From: Planctomycetaceae bacterium
GTDB lineage: Bacteria; Planctomycetota; Phycisphaerae; Sedimentisphaerales; Anaerohalosphaeraceae
DNA length: 55,332 nt
Reading direction: 5' to 3'
NCBI GenBank assembly: GCA_021372945.1
Contig: JAJFTK010000098.1
Span: forward strand, 1-55,332
A program made the translations under genes and the position numbers. Shown here one piece after another: positions 24,090 through 32,439 of the stretch (positions are counted from its first letter, which is position 1; each line of letters begins with the position of its first letter). The notes beneath the pieces are model-generated. The model searched no databases. It had not been told where the DNA came from and saw only the letters and a program-made list of their open reading frames with translations.

Positions 24090-24407
24090 CTACGGCTCGG
24101 GCAAAGTCCCGGCAATGCCTTTCTCCCGCCAATCCAGCGAGCTTTCAGGTCCATGCCGTTTCACATCCAGCGGCAGTTTGCCAGCATAAACCTGACGGTA
24201 GCCTTTTGCCCGCATACACTCATTCACATACTTGTATTCATAACCTGCATTCGAAAAATCCGTTCGCTTGCTCAATTCTTCCAAGCACTTTGCATGGGCG
24301 TCTTTGCATTCATCAAATGTCGTTCCTTCCCGGTACCAATACTTGACGCATCCGCCCTGGACGAGAATAAGGGCTGACACAATAATCAAAACGGTCATCT
24401 GACGCAT
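24090..24407 (-). CDS. Small lipoprotein
   Basis: The product is 105 residues. A signal sequence ends in the lipobox LVQGGC (Cys20), so it is probably lipid-anchored. The mature part has four more Cys in a spacing that could form disulfides (DECKDAHAKC, VNECMRAKGY). The family is not recognised. It is convergent with the GH9 gene and about 70 bases downstream of the flavin reductase, which it may follow in an operon. Confidence 0.65.
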   Translation of the reverse strand: MRQMTVLIIVSALILVQGGCVKYWYREGTTFDECKDAHAKCLEELSKRTDFSNAGYEYKYVNECMRAKGYRQVYAGKLPLDVKRHGPESSLDWREKGIAGTLPEP

Positions 24408-24475
24408 CGTCTTATTCCTTGTGGAAACAGCCGTTTGCCTCTATCGTTTTTTATCATGTTTTATAAGCAGCATGT

Positions 24476-25045
24476 CTAAAGCATTTCAGGCCGGAAGAGC
24501 CGCTTGTATTTGCTTGTGTTCGCTCCCGAGAGCATGAACACACCGTCGCCGCGGTAATGGATCGTGTCGGGATAGCGGGGCGATGTCGCCGCGTGCGCCT
24601 TGACCGCTTCGAAAATAAAGAAGTTGTATTTCTTTACCAGGCTGTCATCGGCCAGCCTGCATTCGAAATTCGCATAACACTCGGCGATGAGCGGTGCCTT
24701 GACCTGTGTGCCGGGCACGGCCGTAAGATCGAAGACGGCAAATTTGTCCGTATCGCGGCCTGAACAATTGCCGACTCGCACGACGGTCTCTGCCATATCC
24801 ACGGTCGGAATATTGATCACGCATTCGCCGCTGCGTCGGATCATCTCAAAACTGTGGTCGCCCTCGCTGATAATGCAGCCCACCAGTGCCGGCGTGAACT
24901 CCATCATCGTGTGCCAGCCCATCGTCATGATATTCGTCTTGCCCTTCCATGCCGAGCTGACCAGCACGATCGGCCCCGGCTCCAGAAACCGCCGGATCTC
25001 GGCGGTTGGAAAATCCTTTTTTCTGCAGGTCTTCATAGGCGGCAC
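24476..25045 (-). CDS. Flavin reductase-like (FMN-binding) protein
   Basis: The product is up to 189 residues. The start is either the GTG at 25045, which has AGGA five bases upstream, or the ATG at 25036. The split-barrel flavin-binding fold is visible as PTAEIRRFLEPGPIVLVSS, TMGWHTMMEFTPALVGCIIS, VINIPTVDMAETVVRVG and a C-terminal ARYPDTIHYRGDGVFMLSG-like strand. Such proteins reduce flavins with NAD(P)H or act as flavoprotein partners, and the substrate is unknown. It is downstream of the RND efflux operon on the same strand. Confidence 0.8.
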   Translation of the reverse strand: MPPMKTCRKKDFPTAEIRRFLEPGPIVLVSSAWKGKTNIMTMGWHTMMEFTPALVGCIISEGDHSFEMIRRSGECVINIPTVDMAETVVRVGNCSGRDTDKFAVFDLTAVPGTQVKAPLIAECYANFECRLADDSLVKKYNFFIFEAVKAHAATSPRYPDTIHYRGDGVFMLSGANTSKYKRLFRPEML

Positions 25046-25123
25046 TCAGTTCCTGATCCTGGCGTTCAAGCACTCACCTATGATTCTATCACGGCAGATG
25101 TCGCGCCGTACTCAGTTTTATCT

Positions 25124-28100
25124 TTAGAGGATTTGAGTCAAAACGACCGCATCCTTTTCATTCGAGGGCGTCTTTTTGCCTGCAAACCAGCCGTAGATCG
25201 TCGGCAGCACCAGCAAGGTCGCCAGCGTGGAGGTCGCAAGCCCGCCGGCCACCACCACCGCCAGCGGCTTCTGCACCTCTGACCCCGGGCCGGTCGCCAG
25301 CAGCATGCCAATAAGTCCGAACAGGGTTGTCAACGCCGTCATCAGGATCGGCCTGAGCCGAAGCATGCATCCGTGACGGATCGCAACGTCCAGGGAAGCG
25401 CCGTCTTTCTGAAGCATCGCGATGTAGGAAACCAGCACAATGCCGTTGAGCACGACGATTCCCAGCAGAACGAGAAAGCCGATAGAGGCCGGCACCGATA
25501 GATACATGCCGGACGCCATGAGCGCCAACACGCCGCCGACCAGCGCGAACGGAAGATTGCACATCACCAGCAACGCCAGCCGCATCGACTGGAACGTAAC
25601 GTATAGCAGGACCACGATCGAGCCCACGATGATCGGCGTAATGATCATCAGCCGTCGGGCGGCCTGCCGCTGGTTCTCGAATTGTCCGCCCCATTCGATG
25701 TAGTAGCCGCTGGGCAGAGCGACCTTTTGCCTGATTTGCCCCATGGCCTCGGTCACGAACGAGCCGATGTCGCGGCCCTGCAAATTGAGTTCGACCGCCA
25801 TGCGCCGCTGCGCGTTTTCCCGGCTGATCTGCACGGGACCTTCTTCCACGGTCACGCTGGCCAGTTCGTTAAGCGGTATGCTGTAACCTTGTGTCGAATC
25901 GATCATCAATTCGGACAGGGCCTGCGCGGAGTTGCGGGATGCGCTCGGCAGCCGCAGCGTCAGGTCGAACGCCTTGCTGCCCTGGTGAATGGTCGAGGCG
26001 GGTTTTCCGCCCAGCGCGATCTCGATTACGTCCAGCACATCGCTGACGTTCATCCCGTGGCGGGCGATCTTGTTTCGATCGACGCGAATGGATACGTAAG
26101 GCTGTCCCTCGGCGGCCTCGGTGACCAGGTCAGCGGCGCCTTCGACGCTCGAGAGCACTTCGGCAATCTCGCCGATCTTCTGCCGCAGCACCGCCGAATC
26201 TTCTCCGAACAATTTGACAATGACCTGGGCCCGCGTTCCGGCAACCAGTTCGTCGATCCGGCACTGGATCGGCTGGCTGAATCCATACGCAATGCCCGGA
26301 ATGTCCTCAATGGCCTCTCGCATCCTGGCGAACAGTTCTTCTCTCGAAGCGGCGTTCTTCCACTCCGAGCGAGGCTTCATCAAGCCGACAAAACCTGTTT
26401 TTTCGACGCCTCGAGCCTCCAGCGCGATACCGGTCTGGCCTGTTTTGCCGACGACCGTTTCAAGTTCTTCGAACTGCATCAATCGTTTCTGCACCAAGTC
26501 TGCGATCATCGCCGAACGCTCAAGAGAAGTGCCCGGCGCAAGCACGATGTCCATATCGAAAGCCGCCTCATCCATGACGGGCACAAATTCCCTGCCCAAA
26601 CGCCCGACGTTGATCGCTGCCGCTGTGATCAGTGCCCCCGAAATGAGGATCACCGCCCATTTGTTTTTCAGCGACCATTCCAGCGCGGGCGAATACAGTC
26701 TTTTGACCGCCGTCAGCAGCCGGCTGGGCCTTGCTTGGGCGGAGCGAAGGAACAATTCCGAAAGCGCCGGGGCAATGAACAAAGAGATCACGATCGAAGC
26801 CATCAAAGCGATGGCAACGGTAAAGGCCAGCGGCGAGAACATCTTTCCTTCCATGCCCCGGAGCAAAATGATTGGTACAAAGGTCAGGATGATGATCAAC
26901 TCGCCGAACATACTTGGTTTGCGAACCTCCAGGGCCGCCGCCAGGATAGTCTTTAGCCGCGGATGCCGGTTCTGGTTCTCGGCCAGATGACGCTGAATGT
27001 TTTCAACCTGGATGATCGTGGCGTCCACCACCATACCCAGCGAGATCACCAGCCCGCCCAGCGACATCAAATTAGCGTCCAGCCCGATCAGTTTCATTAC
27101 AATGAACGTCATCAGGACCGACAGCGGCAGCGCGACCGCTACGACGATAGCGCCGTGAACCGAACCGAGCAGCAGGAAGATGACAATACCGACCAGGATC
27201 ACGCCTTCGATCATCGACTTGGTTACCGTGTTCATGCTCTGTTTGACGATCGCGGAGCGATCATAAAAAGGCTTGATCCGAATAGAGTCCGGCAGCAGCG
27301 TAGAGGCGTTGATCTCGGCCACTTTCGCCTTGATGCGTTCGATCACCAGCCGGCTATTCTCGCCTTTGAGCATCAGGGCCACGCCTCCGACCGCTTCGCC
27401 TTTGCCGTCCTGCAGCGCCAGCCCCTGACGAATGGCATGACCGGCGGTTACCTGCCCTACGTCCCTGAGATATACCGGCGTGCCGCCGTACGATCGAAGC
27501 ATGATGCTCGAAATATCCTGCTCGTCCTCAAGCAGCCCGATGCCGCGGATCACGTATTGTTCGTTCGGCGTTTCAATCACGTTTCCGCCGACGTTCTTGT
27601 TGTTTTGCTGGATGGCGTCAAAAACGTCTCGTACCGACAGCTTATAGGTCAACAGCTTCTCCGGGCTCAAAATGACCTGGTATTGCTTCAGATAGCCGCC
27701 AAAGGAGTTGATCTCATTGATCCCTTCGACCCCCTTCAGGATCGGCGCGACCACCCAATCCTGCAGGGTCCGCAGTTCGGTCAGATACGCGATCCTCTCT
27801 TGGGGGTCCGAAGGCTCATTGCCCTCCAGCGTGTACTGGTAGATCTCCCCCATGGCCGTCACGATGGGCCCCATTTCGCTATCTACGCCCTCAGGAAGTC
27901 TTTCCTTCACGCCCGACAGCCGTTCAAAGACAAGCTGCCGCGCAAAATAAATATCCACGTCATCCCGAAAGACAAGCGTCACGACCGACAACCCGTACTT
28001 GGTCGTCGAACGCATCGTTTCAAGCCCGGGAATGCCGCGCATCGACATCTCAATGGGATACGTAACAAACTGCTCGATCTCCAGCGGCGACATGCCGGCG

Positions 28101-28258
28101 GCGTTACTGACGACCTCGACCTGTACGTTGGTCACATCCGGAAACGCGTCAATGGGCAGAGCTTTATAGGCCGCCAGGCCCGCCACCCCTATCGCCGCGA
28201 TCAATAGCAGCACCAAAAGCCTGTTATGCAGCGCAAAGCGCATCATTTTTTCGATCAT
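25124..28258 (-). CDS. Heavy-metal RND efflux pump, inner-membrane transporter
   Basis: The product is 1044 residues with the RND layout: TM1, a large periplasmic loop, TM2-6, a second loop, TM8-12. FPDVTNVQVEVVSNAAGMSP and QFVTYPIEMSMRGIPGLETM near the N-terminus and FSQPIQCRIDELVAGTRAQV in the second loop are HME-family signatures. TM4 reads MSLGGLVISLGMVVDATIIQ then VENIQ: one aspartate (VVD) and the glutamate are kept, while the first aspartate of CzcA (DFG) is replaced, as in the CusA branch. So the metal (divalent Co/Zn/Cd/Ni or monovalent Cu/Ag) cannot be fixed from motifs. It is the last gene of a three-gene efflux operon, 23 bases after the adaptor. Confidence 0.93.
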   Translation of the reverse strand: MIEKMMRFALHNRLLVLLLIAAIGVAGLAAYKALPIDAFPDVTNVQVEVVSNAAGMSPLEIEQFVTYPIEMSMRGIPGLETMRSTTKYGLSVVTLVFRDDVDIYFARQLVFERLSGVKERLPEGVDSEMGPIVTAMGEIYQYTLEGNEPSDPQERIAYLTELRTLQDWVVAPILKGVEGINEINSFGGYLKQYQVILSPEKLLTYKLSVRDVFDAIQQNNKNVGGNVIETPNEQYVIRGIGLLEDEQDISSIMLRSYGGTPVYLRDVGQVTAGHAIRQGLALQDGKGEAVGGVALMLKGENSRLVIERIKAKVAEINASTLLPDSIRIKPFYDRSAIVKQSMNTVTKSMIEGVILVGIVIFLLLGSVHGAIVVAVALPLSVLMTFIVMKLIGLDANLMSLGGLVISLGMVVDATIIQVENIQRHLAENQNRHPRLKTILAAALEVRKPSMFGELIIILTFVPIILLRGMEGKMFSPLAFTVAIALMASIVISLFIAPALSELFLRSAQARPSRLLTAVKRLYSPALEWSLKNKWAVILISGALITAAAINVGRLGREFVPVMDEAAFDMDIVLAPGTSLERSAMIADLVQKRLMQFEELETVVGKTGQTGIALEARGVEKTGFVGLMKPRSEWKNAASREELFARMREAIEDIPGIAYGFSQPIQCRIDELVAGTRAQVIVKLFGEDSAVLRQKIGEIAEVLSSVEGAADLVTEAAEGQPYVSIRVDRNKIARHGMNVSDVLDVIEIALGGKPASTIHQGSKAFDLTLRLPSASRNSAQALSELMIDSTQGYSIPLNELASVTVEEGPVQISRENAQRRMAVELNLQGRDIGSFVTEAMGQIRQKVALPSGYYIEWGGQFENQRQAARRLMIITPIIVGSIVVLLYVTFQSMRLALLVMCNLPFALVGGVLALMASGMYLSVPASIGFLVLLGIVVLNGIVLVSYIAMLQKDGASLDVAIRHGCMLRLRPILMTALTTLFGLIGMLLATGPGSEVQKPLAVVVAGGLATSTLATLLVLPTIYGWFAGKKTPSNEKDAVVLTQIL

Positions 28259-28281
28259 GGTCAGCCTCGATCAGGGTACAA

Positions 28282-29535
28282 TTAGTGTCCGCCGCACGGG
28301 TCTTCATTCGATTTCATCAGTTCCGACTTGAGCGTATAGGCGCCTCGGCTGACGTACTGCCGGCCGGCCTCAAGTCCCGATATGACCTCGGTCCATTCGT
28401 CGTTCGCCCGGCCAAGCTGAACTTCCTGCGGCACAAAGCCTTCGTCCGCTGCCAGGAAAACGAACGATTTGTTCTCCATCATCACAACAGCGTCCCTGGG
28501 AACAACCACGTCTCCATCGAACTGCTCGACATAGAGGTCGGCGGTCGCGAAGGTCCCGGGCCGCCATTGTCCCGCTTCGTTCGGCAGCACGATACGGGCA
28601 AGAGCCGTACGCGTATTCTCGTCAACGACCCCGCCAAGATAACTGACAACCCCTTCGGCCCGGCTGTGATCGGTCTTGACCACGGCCTTTTGCCCTTGTT
28701 TCACTCGGGGCAGGTCCTTCTGCCCGACATTGATATTGACCCAAACCTCCGTCAGGTCAGCGATTACGAAGATCTCGGAATCATCCTTGAGAACCTCGCC
28801 GGTTGTAAGATGCTTTTCAATAATGGTTCCTTCGATCGGCGCCGTGACCTCATACACGATATAGGATCCCTCCGGCTGGCCGGCCAAGCCCTCGAGATAC
28901 GCTTCTGAAAAACCCAGTGCATAGAGTTTCTGTTCGGCCAAGCGCAGCGCGATCCGCGCCTCGGCGACGGAACGCCTGGCTTCGAGGTAATCCTGTTCTG
29001 CGCTGATCTTTTTCTCCCACAGGCTCTTCTCGCGTTCGAACACAGTCTCGGCCAGCAAGACCGTCTCCTTGGCGGCCAGGTACCCCGCCTTGAAGTCCGC
29101 CAACTCGCGGCTGTGGATAACCGCCAGCACCTCTCCCGCCGTGACCTTAGCGCCAAGCGTTTTGCGCACCGACACGGCCACACCCGGAATTCGCGGCGTG
29201 ACGTGGGCCTTCTTGTCCTCATTCAGGGCGATCGCCGCAGGAAGCACAGTATGTGCGCCGATCTTGCCGCCGCCTGCATGTGCTGTTTGTATTCCAAATT
29301 GTTGGATGGCCGAATCTGCCAGCGTAATAACGCCTTCATCGGCGTGCGCTGCTTGGCCATGATCATGTCCCTCATGCGATTCTTCTTCATTGTCGATCGC
29401 TTGGCATGCAGCGGGGCGGCTTTGTGCCGATTTATCCGATCGCAGGCCCTGGCCCATCAAAAGACCGATCGCCAGCATGGCTGGCGCGATCAACAGAAGT
29501 TGAATTTTACCTGCTTGTGCGGTTGACTTGTTCAT
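28282..29535 (-). CDS. RND efflux periplasmic adaptor subunit
   Basis: The product is 417 residues from the ATG at 29535 (AGGACAGGACC upstream). An N-terminal membrane anchor or signal (IQLLLIAPAMLAIGLLMGQG) is followed by a His-rich stretch (EESHEGHDHGQAAHADE, about 48-65) likely to bind metal, then lipoyl/barrel-sandwich halves (HVTPRIPGVAVSVRKTLGAK and YEVTAPIEGTIIEKHLTTGE) separated by a long helical hairpin, and a beta-barrel (VWVNINVGQKDLPRVKQGQK). It bridges the inner-membrane pump and the outer-membrane channel. It overlaps the TolC-like gene by 29 bases, indicating coupled translation. Confidence 0.92.
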   Translation of the reverse strand: MNKSTAQAGKIQLLLIAPAMLAIGLLMGQGLRSDKSAQSRPAACQAIDNEEESHEGHDHGQAAHADEGVITLADSAIQQFGIQTAHAGGGKIGAHTVLPAAIALNEDKKAHVTPRIPGVAVSVRKTLGAKVTAGEVLAVIHSRELADFKAGYLAAKETVLLAETVFEREKSLWEKKISAEQDYLEARRSVAEARIALRLAEQKLYALGFSEAYLEGLAGQPEGSYIVYEVTAPIEGTIIEKHLTTGEVLKDDSEIFVIADLTEVWVNINVGQKDLPRVKQGQKAVVKTDHSRAEGVVSYLGGVVDENTRTALARIVLPNEAGQWRPGTFATADLYVEQFDGDVVVPRDAVVMMENKSFVFLAADEGFVPQEVQLGRANDEWTEVISGLEAGRQYVSRGAYTLKSELMKSNEDPCGGH

Positions 29536-30862
29536 GGTCCTGTCCTTCACTTTGCGTTTTCATTGGATCGTCCGAGTTGAATGTTCCTGTAAGCCGCTGC
29601 ACATCGGCCTGTGCCGTATGGAAAGCGGCGAGCGTTTCAAGGTACTGCGTCTGCGTTTCAAAAAAAGTGCGCTGGGCATCCAGTACGTTCAGGTAATCAA
29701 CCTTGCCCTGGCGCCACGCCTCCGCCGCATGCTCGTACGCCTGCCTGGCATTCTGCAGAATATGCGTCTTTGTTTCCGATGCGGCCGCGTGCGCACTGCT
29801 CAGTTCGGCATAGCTTCTGGAAAGCTTCGCGTGGATGCGCAACTCTTCGGCTTTCTTTTGTTGGCGCGCTTTATGCGTTTGATAGCGCGCCGCGGCAAGG
29901 TTGCCCTGGTTGCGGTTAAACACCGGCAGGGGAATGGAAACGCCGAACATGATGGCGTTGTCGTCGGTCTCATTGAACCGCTGCATGCCGGCGCTGACGG
30001 TCAGGTCCGATTTGCCGCCTGCCCGTTCCAGTTCTTCTTGCGCCTTGGAGCGTTCGATCTCGACTTGCCGGCGCGCAAGATCGGGATTTTGCCAAATCCT
30101 GCCGGCCAGTTGGCCGAACGGCGGCAGCGCCCCCAGGTCCTCCAACCGTCCCTCGGTTCGTTCAAACACAGGTTCGTTTTGTCCCCAGGCCGCTGAAAGC
30201 TGCCGCCTTGCATCCTCCAGGGCCCGCACGGCCTGCCCGTGCTGGATCTGCGTTTGTGAATAGGCGACCTGGGCCTTATTCTGCTCCAGCGGCATATCCT
30301 TGCCTGCCTCCACGCGCTGCCGCACCGCATCGGCCTGCTGGGCTGAAAGCGTCAGCAATTGTTCGCTCAGCGCCAACGTCTCCTGCGCCGCCAGCACTCG
30401 GTGAAAGGCTTTTGTCGTCTGCGCCAGAACATCCAGACGTTTGGACTGATAGTTCAGGGCCGCCAGTTCCTTCTCGAATGCCGCCGCCTGCACCCGTTTG
30501 GCGCGTTTTCCTCCTCTCTCGACCAACTGGTTTACCTGAACGGTCGTTTCGGCGGCGTTAAAGCCGCTTCGCGGGCCGCTTCCGCCGGCCTCCTCGACGG
30601 TTATCTCAAGTTCCGGATTTGGCCGCAAACCCACTTGCAGGGCCCGCGCATCAGCCGAACGCACTTCCCACGAGTATGCCGACAATTCCGGGTTGTTCAT
30701 CAGCGTCCGCGCCAGCGCCGCGGGCAAGGTCAATACCTCGTTTGGTTCCGCAGCGCTGTTGTCTTGCGAGGCTGCCTGTCCGGGCTTAAGGTCGGGCCCC
30801 GGCGCGCCCGGGCTATTTCCAATCAACAAACACGCGGTTAAAACAATAGCAGCAGTTTTCAT
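29507..30862 (-). CDS. TolC-family outer-membrane efflux channel (CzcC-like)
   Basis: The product is 451 residues from the ATG at 30862 (GGAGCCTTT just upstream). A signal peptide (MKTAAIVLTACLLIGNSPG) is followed by two internally repeated outer-membrane-efflux units with long heptad-rich helices (VNQLVERGGKRAKRVQAAAF; VSIPLPVFNRNQGNLAAARY; EAWRQGKVDYLNVLDAQRTF). It is the exit duct of the metal pump encoded by the next two genes. Confidence 0.92.
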   Translation of the reverse strand: MKTAAIVLTACLLIGNSPGAPGPDLKPGQAASQDNSAAEPNEVLTLPAALARTLMNNPELSAYSWEVRSADARALQVGLRPNPELEITVEEAGGSGPRSGFNAAETTVQVNQLVERGGKRAKRVQAAAFEKELAALNYQSKRLDVLAQTTKAFHRVLAAQETLALSEQLLTLSAQQADAVRQRVEAGKDMPLEQNKAQVAYSQTQIQHGQAVRALEDARRQLSAAWGQNEPVFERTEGRLEDLGALPPFGQLAGRIWQNPDLARRQVEIERSKAQEELERAGGKSDLTVSAGMQRFNETDDNAIMFGVSIPLPVFNRNQGNLAAARYQTHKARQQKKAEELRIHAKLSRSYAELSSAHAAASETKTHILQNARQAYEHAAEAWRQGKVDYLNVLDAQRTFFETQTQYLETLAAFHTAQADVQRLTGTFNSDDPMKTQSEGQDHEQVNRTSR

Positions 30863-30953
30863 AAAGGCTCCGAATGGAAGCATCATGCGTCAAAGGCGCG
30901 CAGCAATGCCGCGACGCCGATCAACATTAACTGGCAGGATTCAAGGGAGGGCT

Positions 30954-31337
30954 TCAAACGGTCAAGATGATCGTTTGAAGCGGCGTGAAATACGATTGTA
31001 TGGTGGTGTGTTTGCCGGCAGCAAAGAGCAGGCTTGCCGGCACAATGGCCGGCTGCTTTCCCGAAAGCAGGATGGGCGAGGCGCCGGTGTCCGTGCGCCC
31101 AACTTTGGCCATCGTCGTCGAAGCCAGCGGTATATCCTTGCACGAATCGGCCGCTGTATCAAACACCGGCGCTGCGGCATTGGCGGCCTCGTTATTCGAG
31201 CAAACACAGCCGCTCTCATAAGCCGATTCTATTGTGATTCGCCCATCCGGGCCGATACATAGCACTCCCCACACGCCGGCCGCGTGATTAAACATCCACA
31301 ACAGGGCTAGCAGAATTGCCTTATTCTTTCGATTCAT
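30954..31337 (-). CDS. Small secreted protein leading the metal-efflux operon
   Basis: The product is 127 residues with a signal peptide (AILLALLWMFNHAAG) and the mature motifs VLCIGPDGRITIESAYESGC and ADSCKDIPLAS. Cys spacing and position at the head of a CzcCBA-type operon match small uncharacterised proteins often found there. A periplasmic metal sensor or chaperone role is inference. No Shine-Dalgarno is visible before the ATG, and the nearest promoter would place the transcript start almost at the codon. Confidence 0.65.
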   Translation of the reverse strand: MNRKNKAILLALLWMFNHAAGVWGVLCIGPDGRITIESAYESGCVCSNNEAANAAAPVFDTAADSCKDIPLASTTMAKVGRTDTGASPILLSGKQPAIVPASLLFAAGKHTTIQSYFTPLQTIILTV

Positions 31338-31345
31338 TAATCATG

Positions 31346-31374
31346 TCTATATCTGAAATCCCGTCCCAAATCAA
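31346..31374 (-). promoter_or_regulatory. Promoter of the metal-efflux operon
   Basis: On the minus strand TTGATT (31374-31369), 17 bases, TATAGA (31351-31346). Transcription would begin around 31338, immediately at the ATG at 31337, so the message may be leaderless. Confidence 0.5.
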
Positions 31375-31572
31375 TTTTTTTTTGCATGCCCTCTGGATTT
31401 TGACTGTAGGGTTTTATGTGATTTTTATTGAACTTCCGGTGCGTGTGCGATGAGGGTTTTACCGCCGGATAATGAACACTTTCCCGATAGTGGTACGCCC
31501 CTTTGTGCCCCATAATGCGCGTATGTAATTGCATTTGAAGGACAATACGCAATTCTTGCGAAGGAGATTGCG

Positions 31573-31917
31573 ATGGCTCACAAAACGATCGAGCAACTTG
31601 GCCGGGAAATAGAGACCTTCCAGAATGAGATCAGCAAAATCCAAACCGAACTGGCCGACATGGCCGAAGCCACCGATCCCGAGTTCCGCGAAAAGCTCAG
31701 GCAGAAAAGTCGCCATATAAGGGACGTGATCAGCGGACTTAAATCTCAAACGGGGCAAAAAGCAGCCAATGCCTATAACGCCGTCCGGCAGGGAAGCATT
31801 ACCGCCATTGGAGCGGGGCGGTCCCAGATCGAACAAAGACCTTTCATGGCGATCCTGACGGCCTTTGCGGCCGGTCTGCTGCTCAGTAAACTGTTTGGGA
31901 GGTTTCGCGCTGAATGA
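31573..31917 (+). CDS. DUF883/YqjD-like membrane-anchored protein
   Basis: The product is 114 residues. A long amphipathic helix (residues 1-85, charged, IETFQNEISKIQTELADM) ends in a single C-terminal membrane anchor (MAILTAFAAGLLLSKLFGRF), the arrangement of ElaB/YqjD/DUF883 proteins, which tether ribosomes to the membrane in stationary phase in E. coli. GAAGGAGATTGCG precedes the ATG. It overlaps the next gene by four bases (ATGA). Confidence 0.8.
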   Translation: MAHKTIEQLGREIETFQNEISKIQTELADMAEATDPEFREKLRQKSRHIRDVISGLKSQTGQKAANAYNAVRQGSITAIGAGRSQIEQRPFMAILTAFAAGLLLSKLFGRFRAE

Positions 31918-32231
31918 CCATGCTCAGGGACATTAGCTCCATTGCGGCCGAATTGACCACAATGGCCTTCGCCGCTGCCGAATGCAAACTCTCGCAGGAA
32001 TGCCGCCATCTCGGATCCAGGGCTGCAAAAATCGTCCTGGGGCTGGGGTTGCTGTCCATTTTTCTTTTGTTTCTGACGGCCGGGTTCCTGTTCGTGCTGT
32101 TTGGCATCTACTTTCTTCTGGCCGCCAGGCAAGATGCGCCCGCGGCCGCGATGACCTTGGGCGGCGCGGTGGTTTTGGCAGGTCTGATTCTGTGCTGGCT
32201 GGCGGTGCATACCGAAAAGAAGGACAACTGA
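31914..32231 (+). CDS. YqjE/phage-holin-like membrane protein
   Basis: The product is 105 residues. Two transmembrane helices (about 40-65 and 72-95) lie after a soluble N-terminus (ISSIAAELTTMAFAAAECKL). This is the YqjE (phage holin family, actinobacterial holin-like) pattern and partners a DUF883 gene here exactly as YqjD-YqjE do. No lytic role is implied. Confidence 0.78.
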   Translation: MTMLRDISSIAAELTTMAFAAAECKLSQECRHLGSRAAKIVLGLGLLSIFLLFLTAGFLFVLFGIYFLLAARQDAPAAAMTLGGAVVLAGLILCWLAVHTEKKDN

Positions 32232-32253
32232 TCTGCTGCGAGCGGAGAAAACC

Positions 32254-32424
32254 ATGATTTCCGGAATCATGCTGTGGAATGAGCCGAATAACCTCTCCCA
32301 TTGGGATTTTGAAATGGATCCCGAGGCCGGCCGCCAAGCGCCGCCGCGAGGCCGAGGGAAGCGCCTATTATCTGATGCAGCCATGATCGACAAACGGCGA
32401 TCGAAAAGCACAATGACTTTCTAA
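32254..32424 (+). pseudogene. N-terminal remnant of a glycosidase
   Basis: The frame (56 codons) opens with ISGIMLWNEPNNLSHWDFE, the start of a beta-xylosidase-like (GH39-like) protein in which the NEPN residues carry the acid/base glutamate. After the residues DPEA the family sequence is lost and the frame ends in a short unrelated tail. Another frame over the same bases also runs to a stop (KRRREAEGSAYYLMQP), so two unrelated ends may have been joined here. GAGCGGAGAAAACC precedes the ATG. Glycosidases of this type occur beside GT9, GT4 and CgeB-like genes in other genomes (recalled), which fits the next genes. The product is surely non-functional. Confidence 0.6.
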
Positions 32425-32439
32425 CAAAGACGAGCAAAC

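Noticed and set aside
25682..28207. Two long plus-strand frames (424 and 414 codons)
   Set aside because: Antisense to the RND transporter gene and without family motifs; they are shadows.
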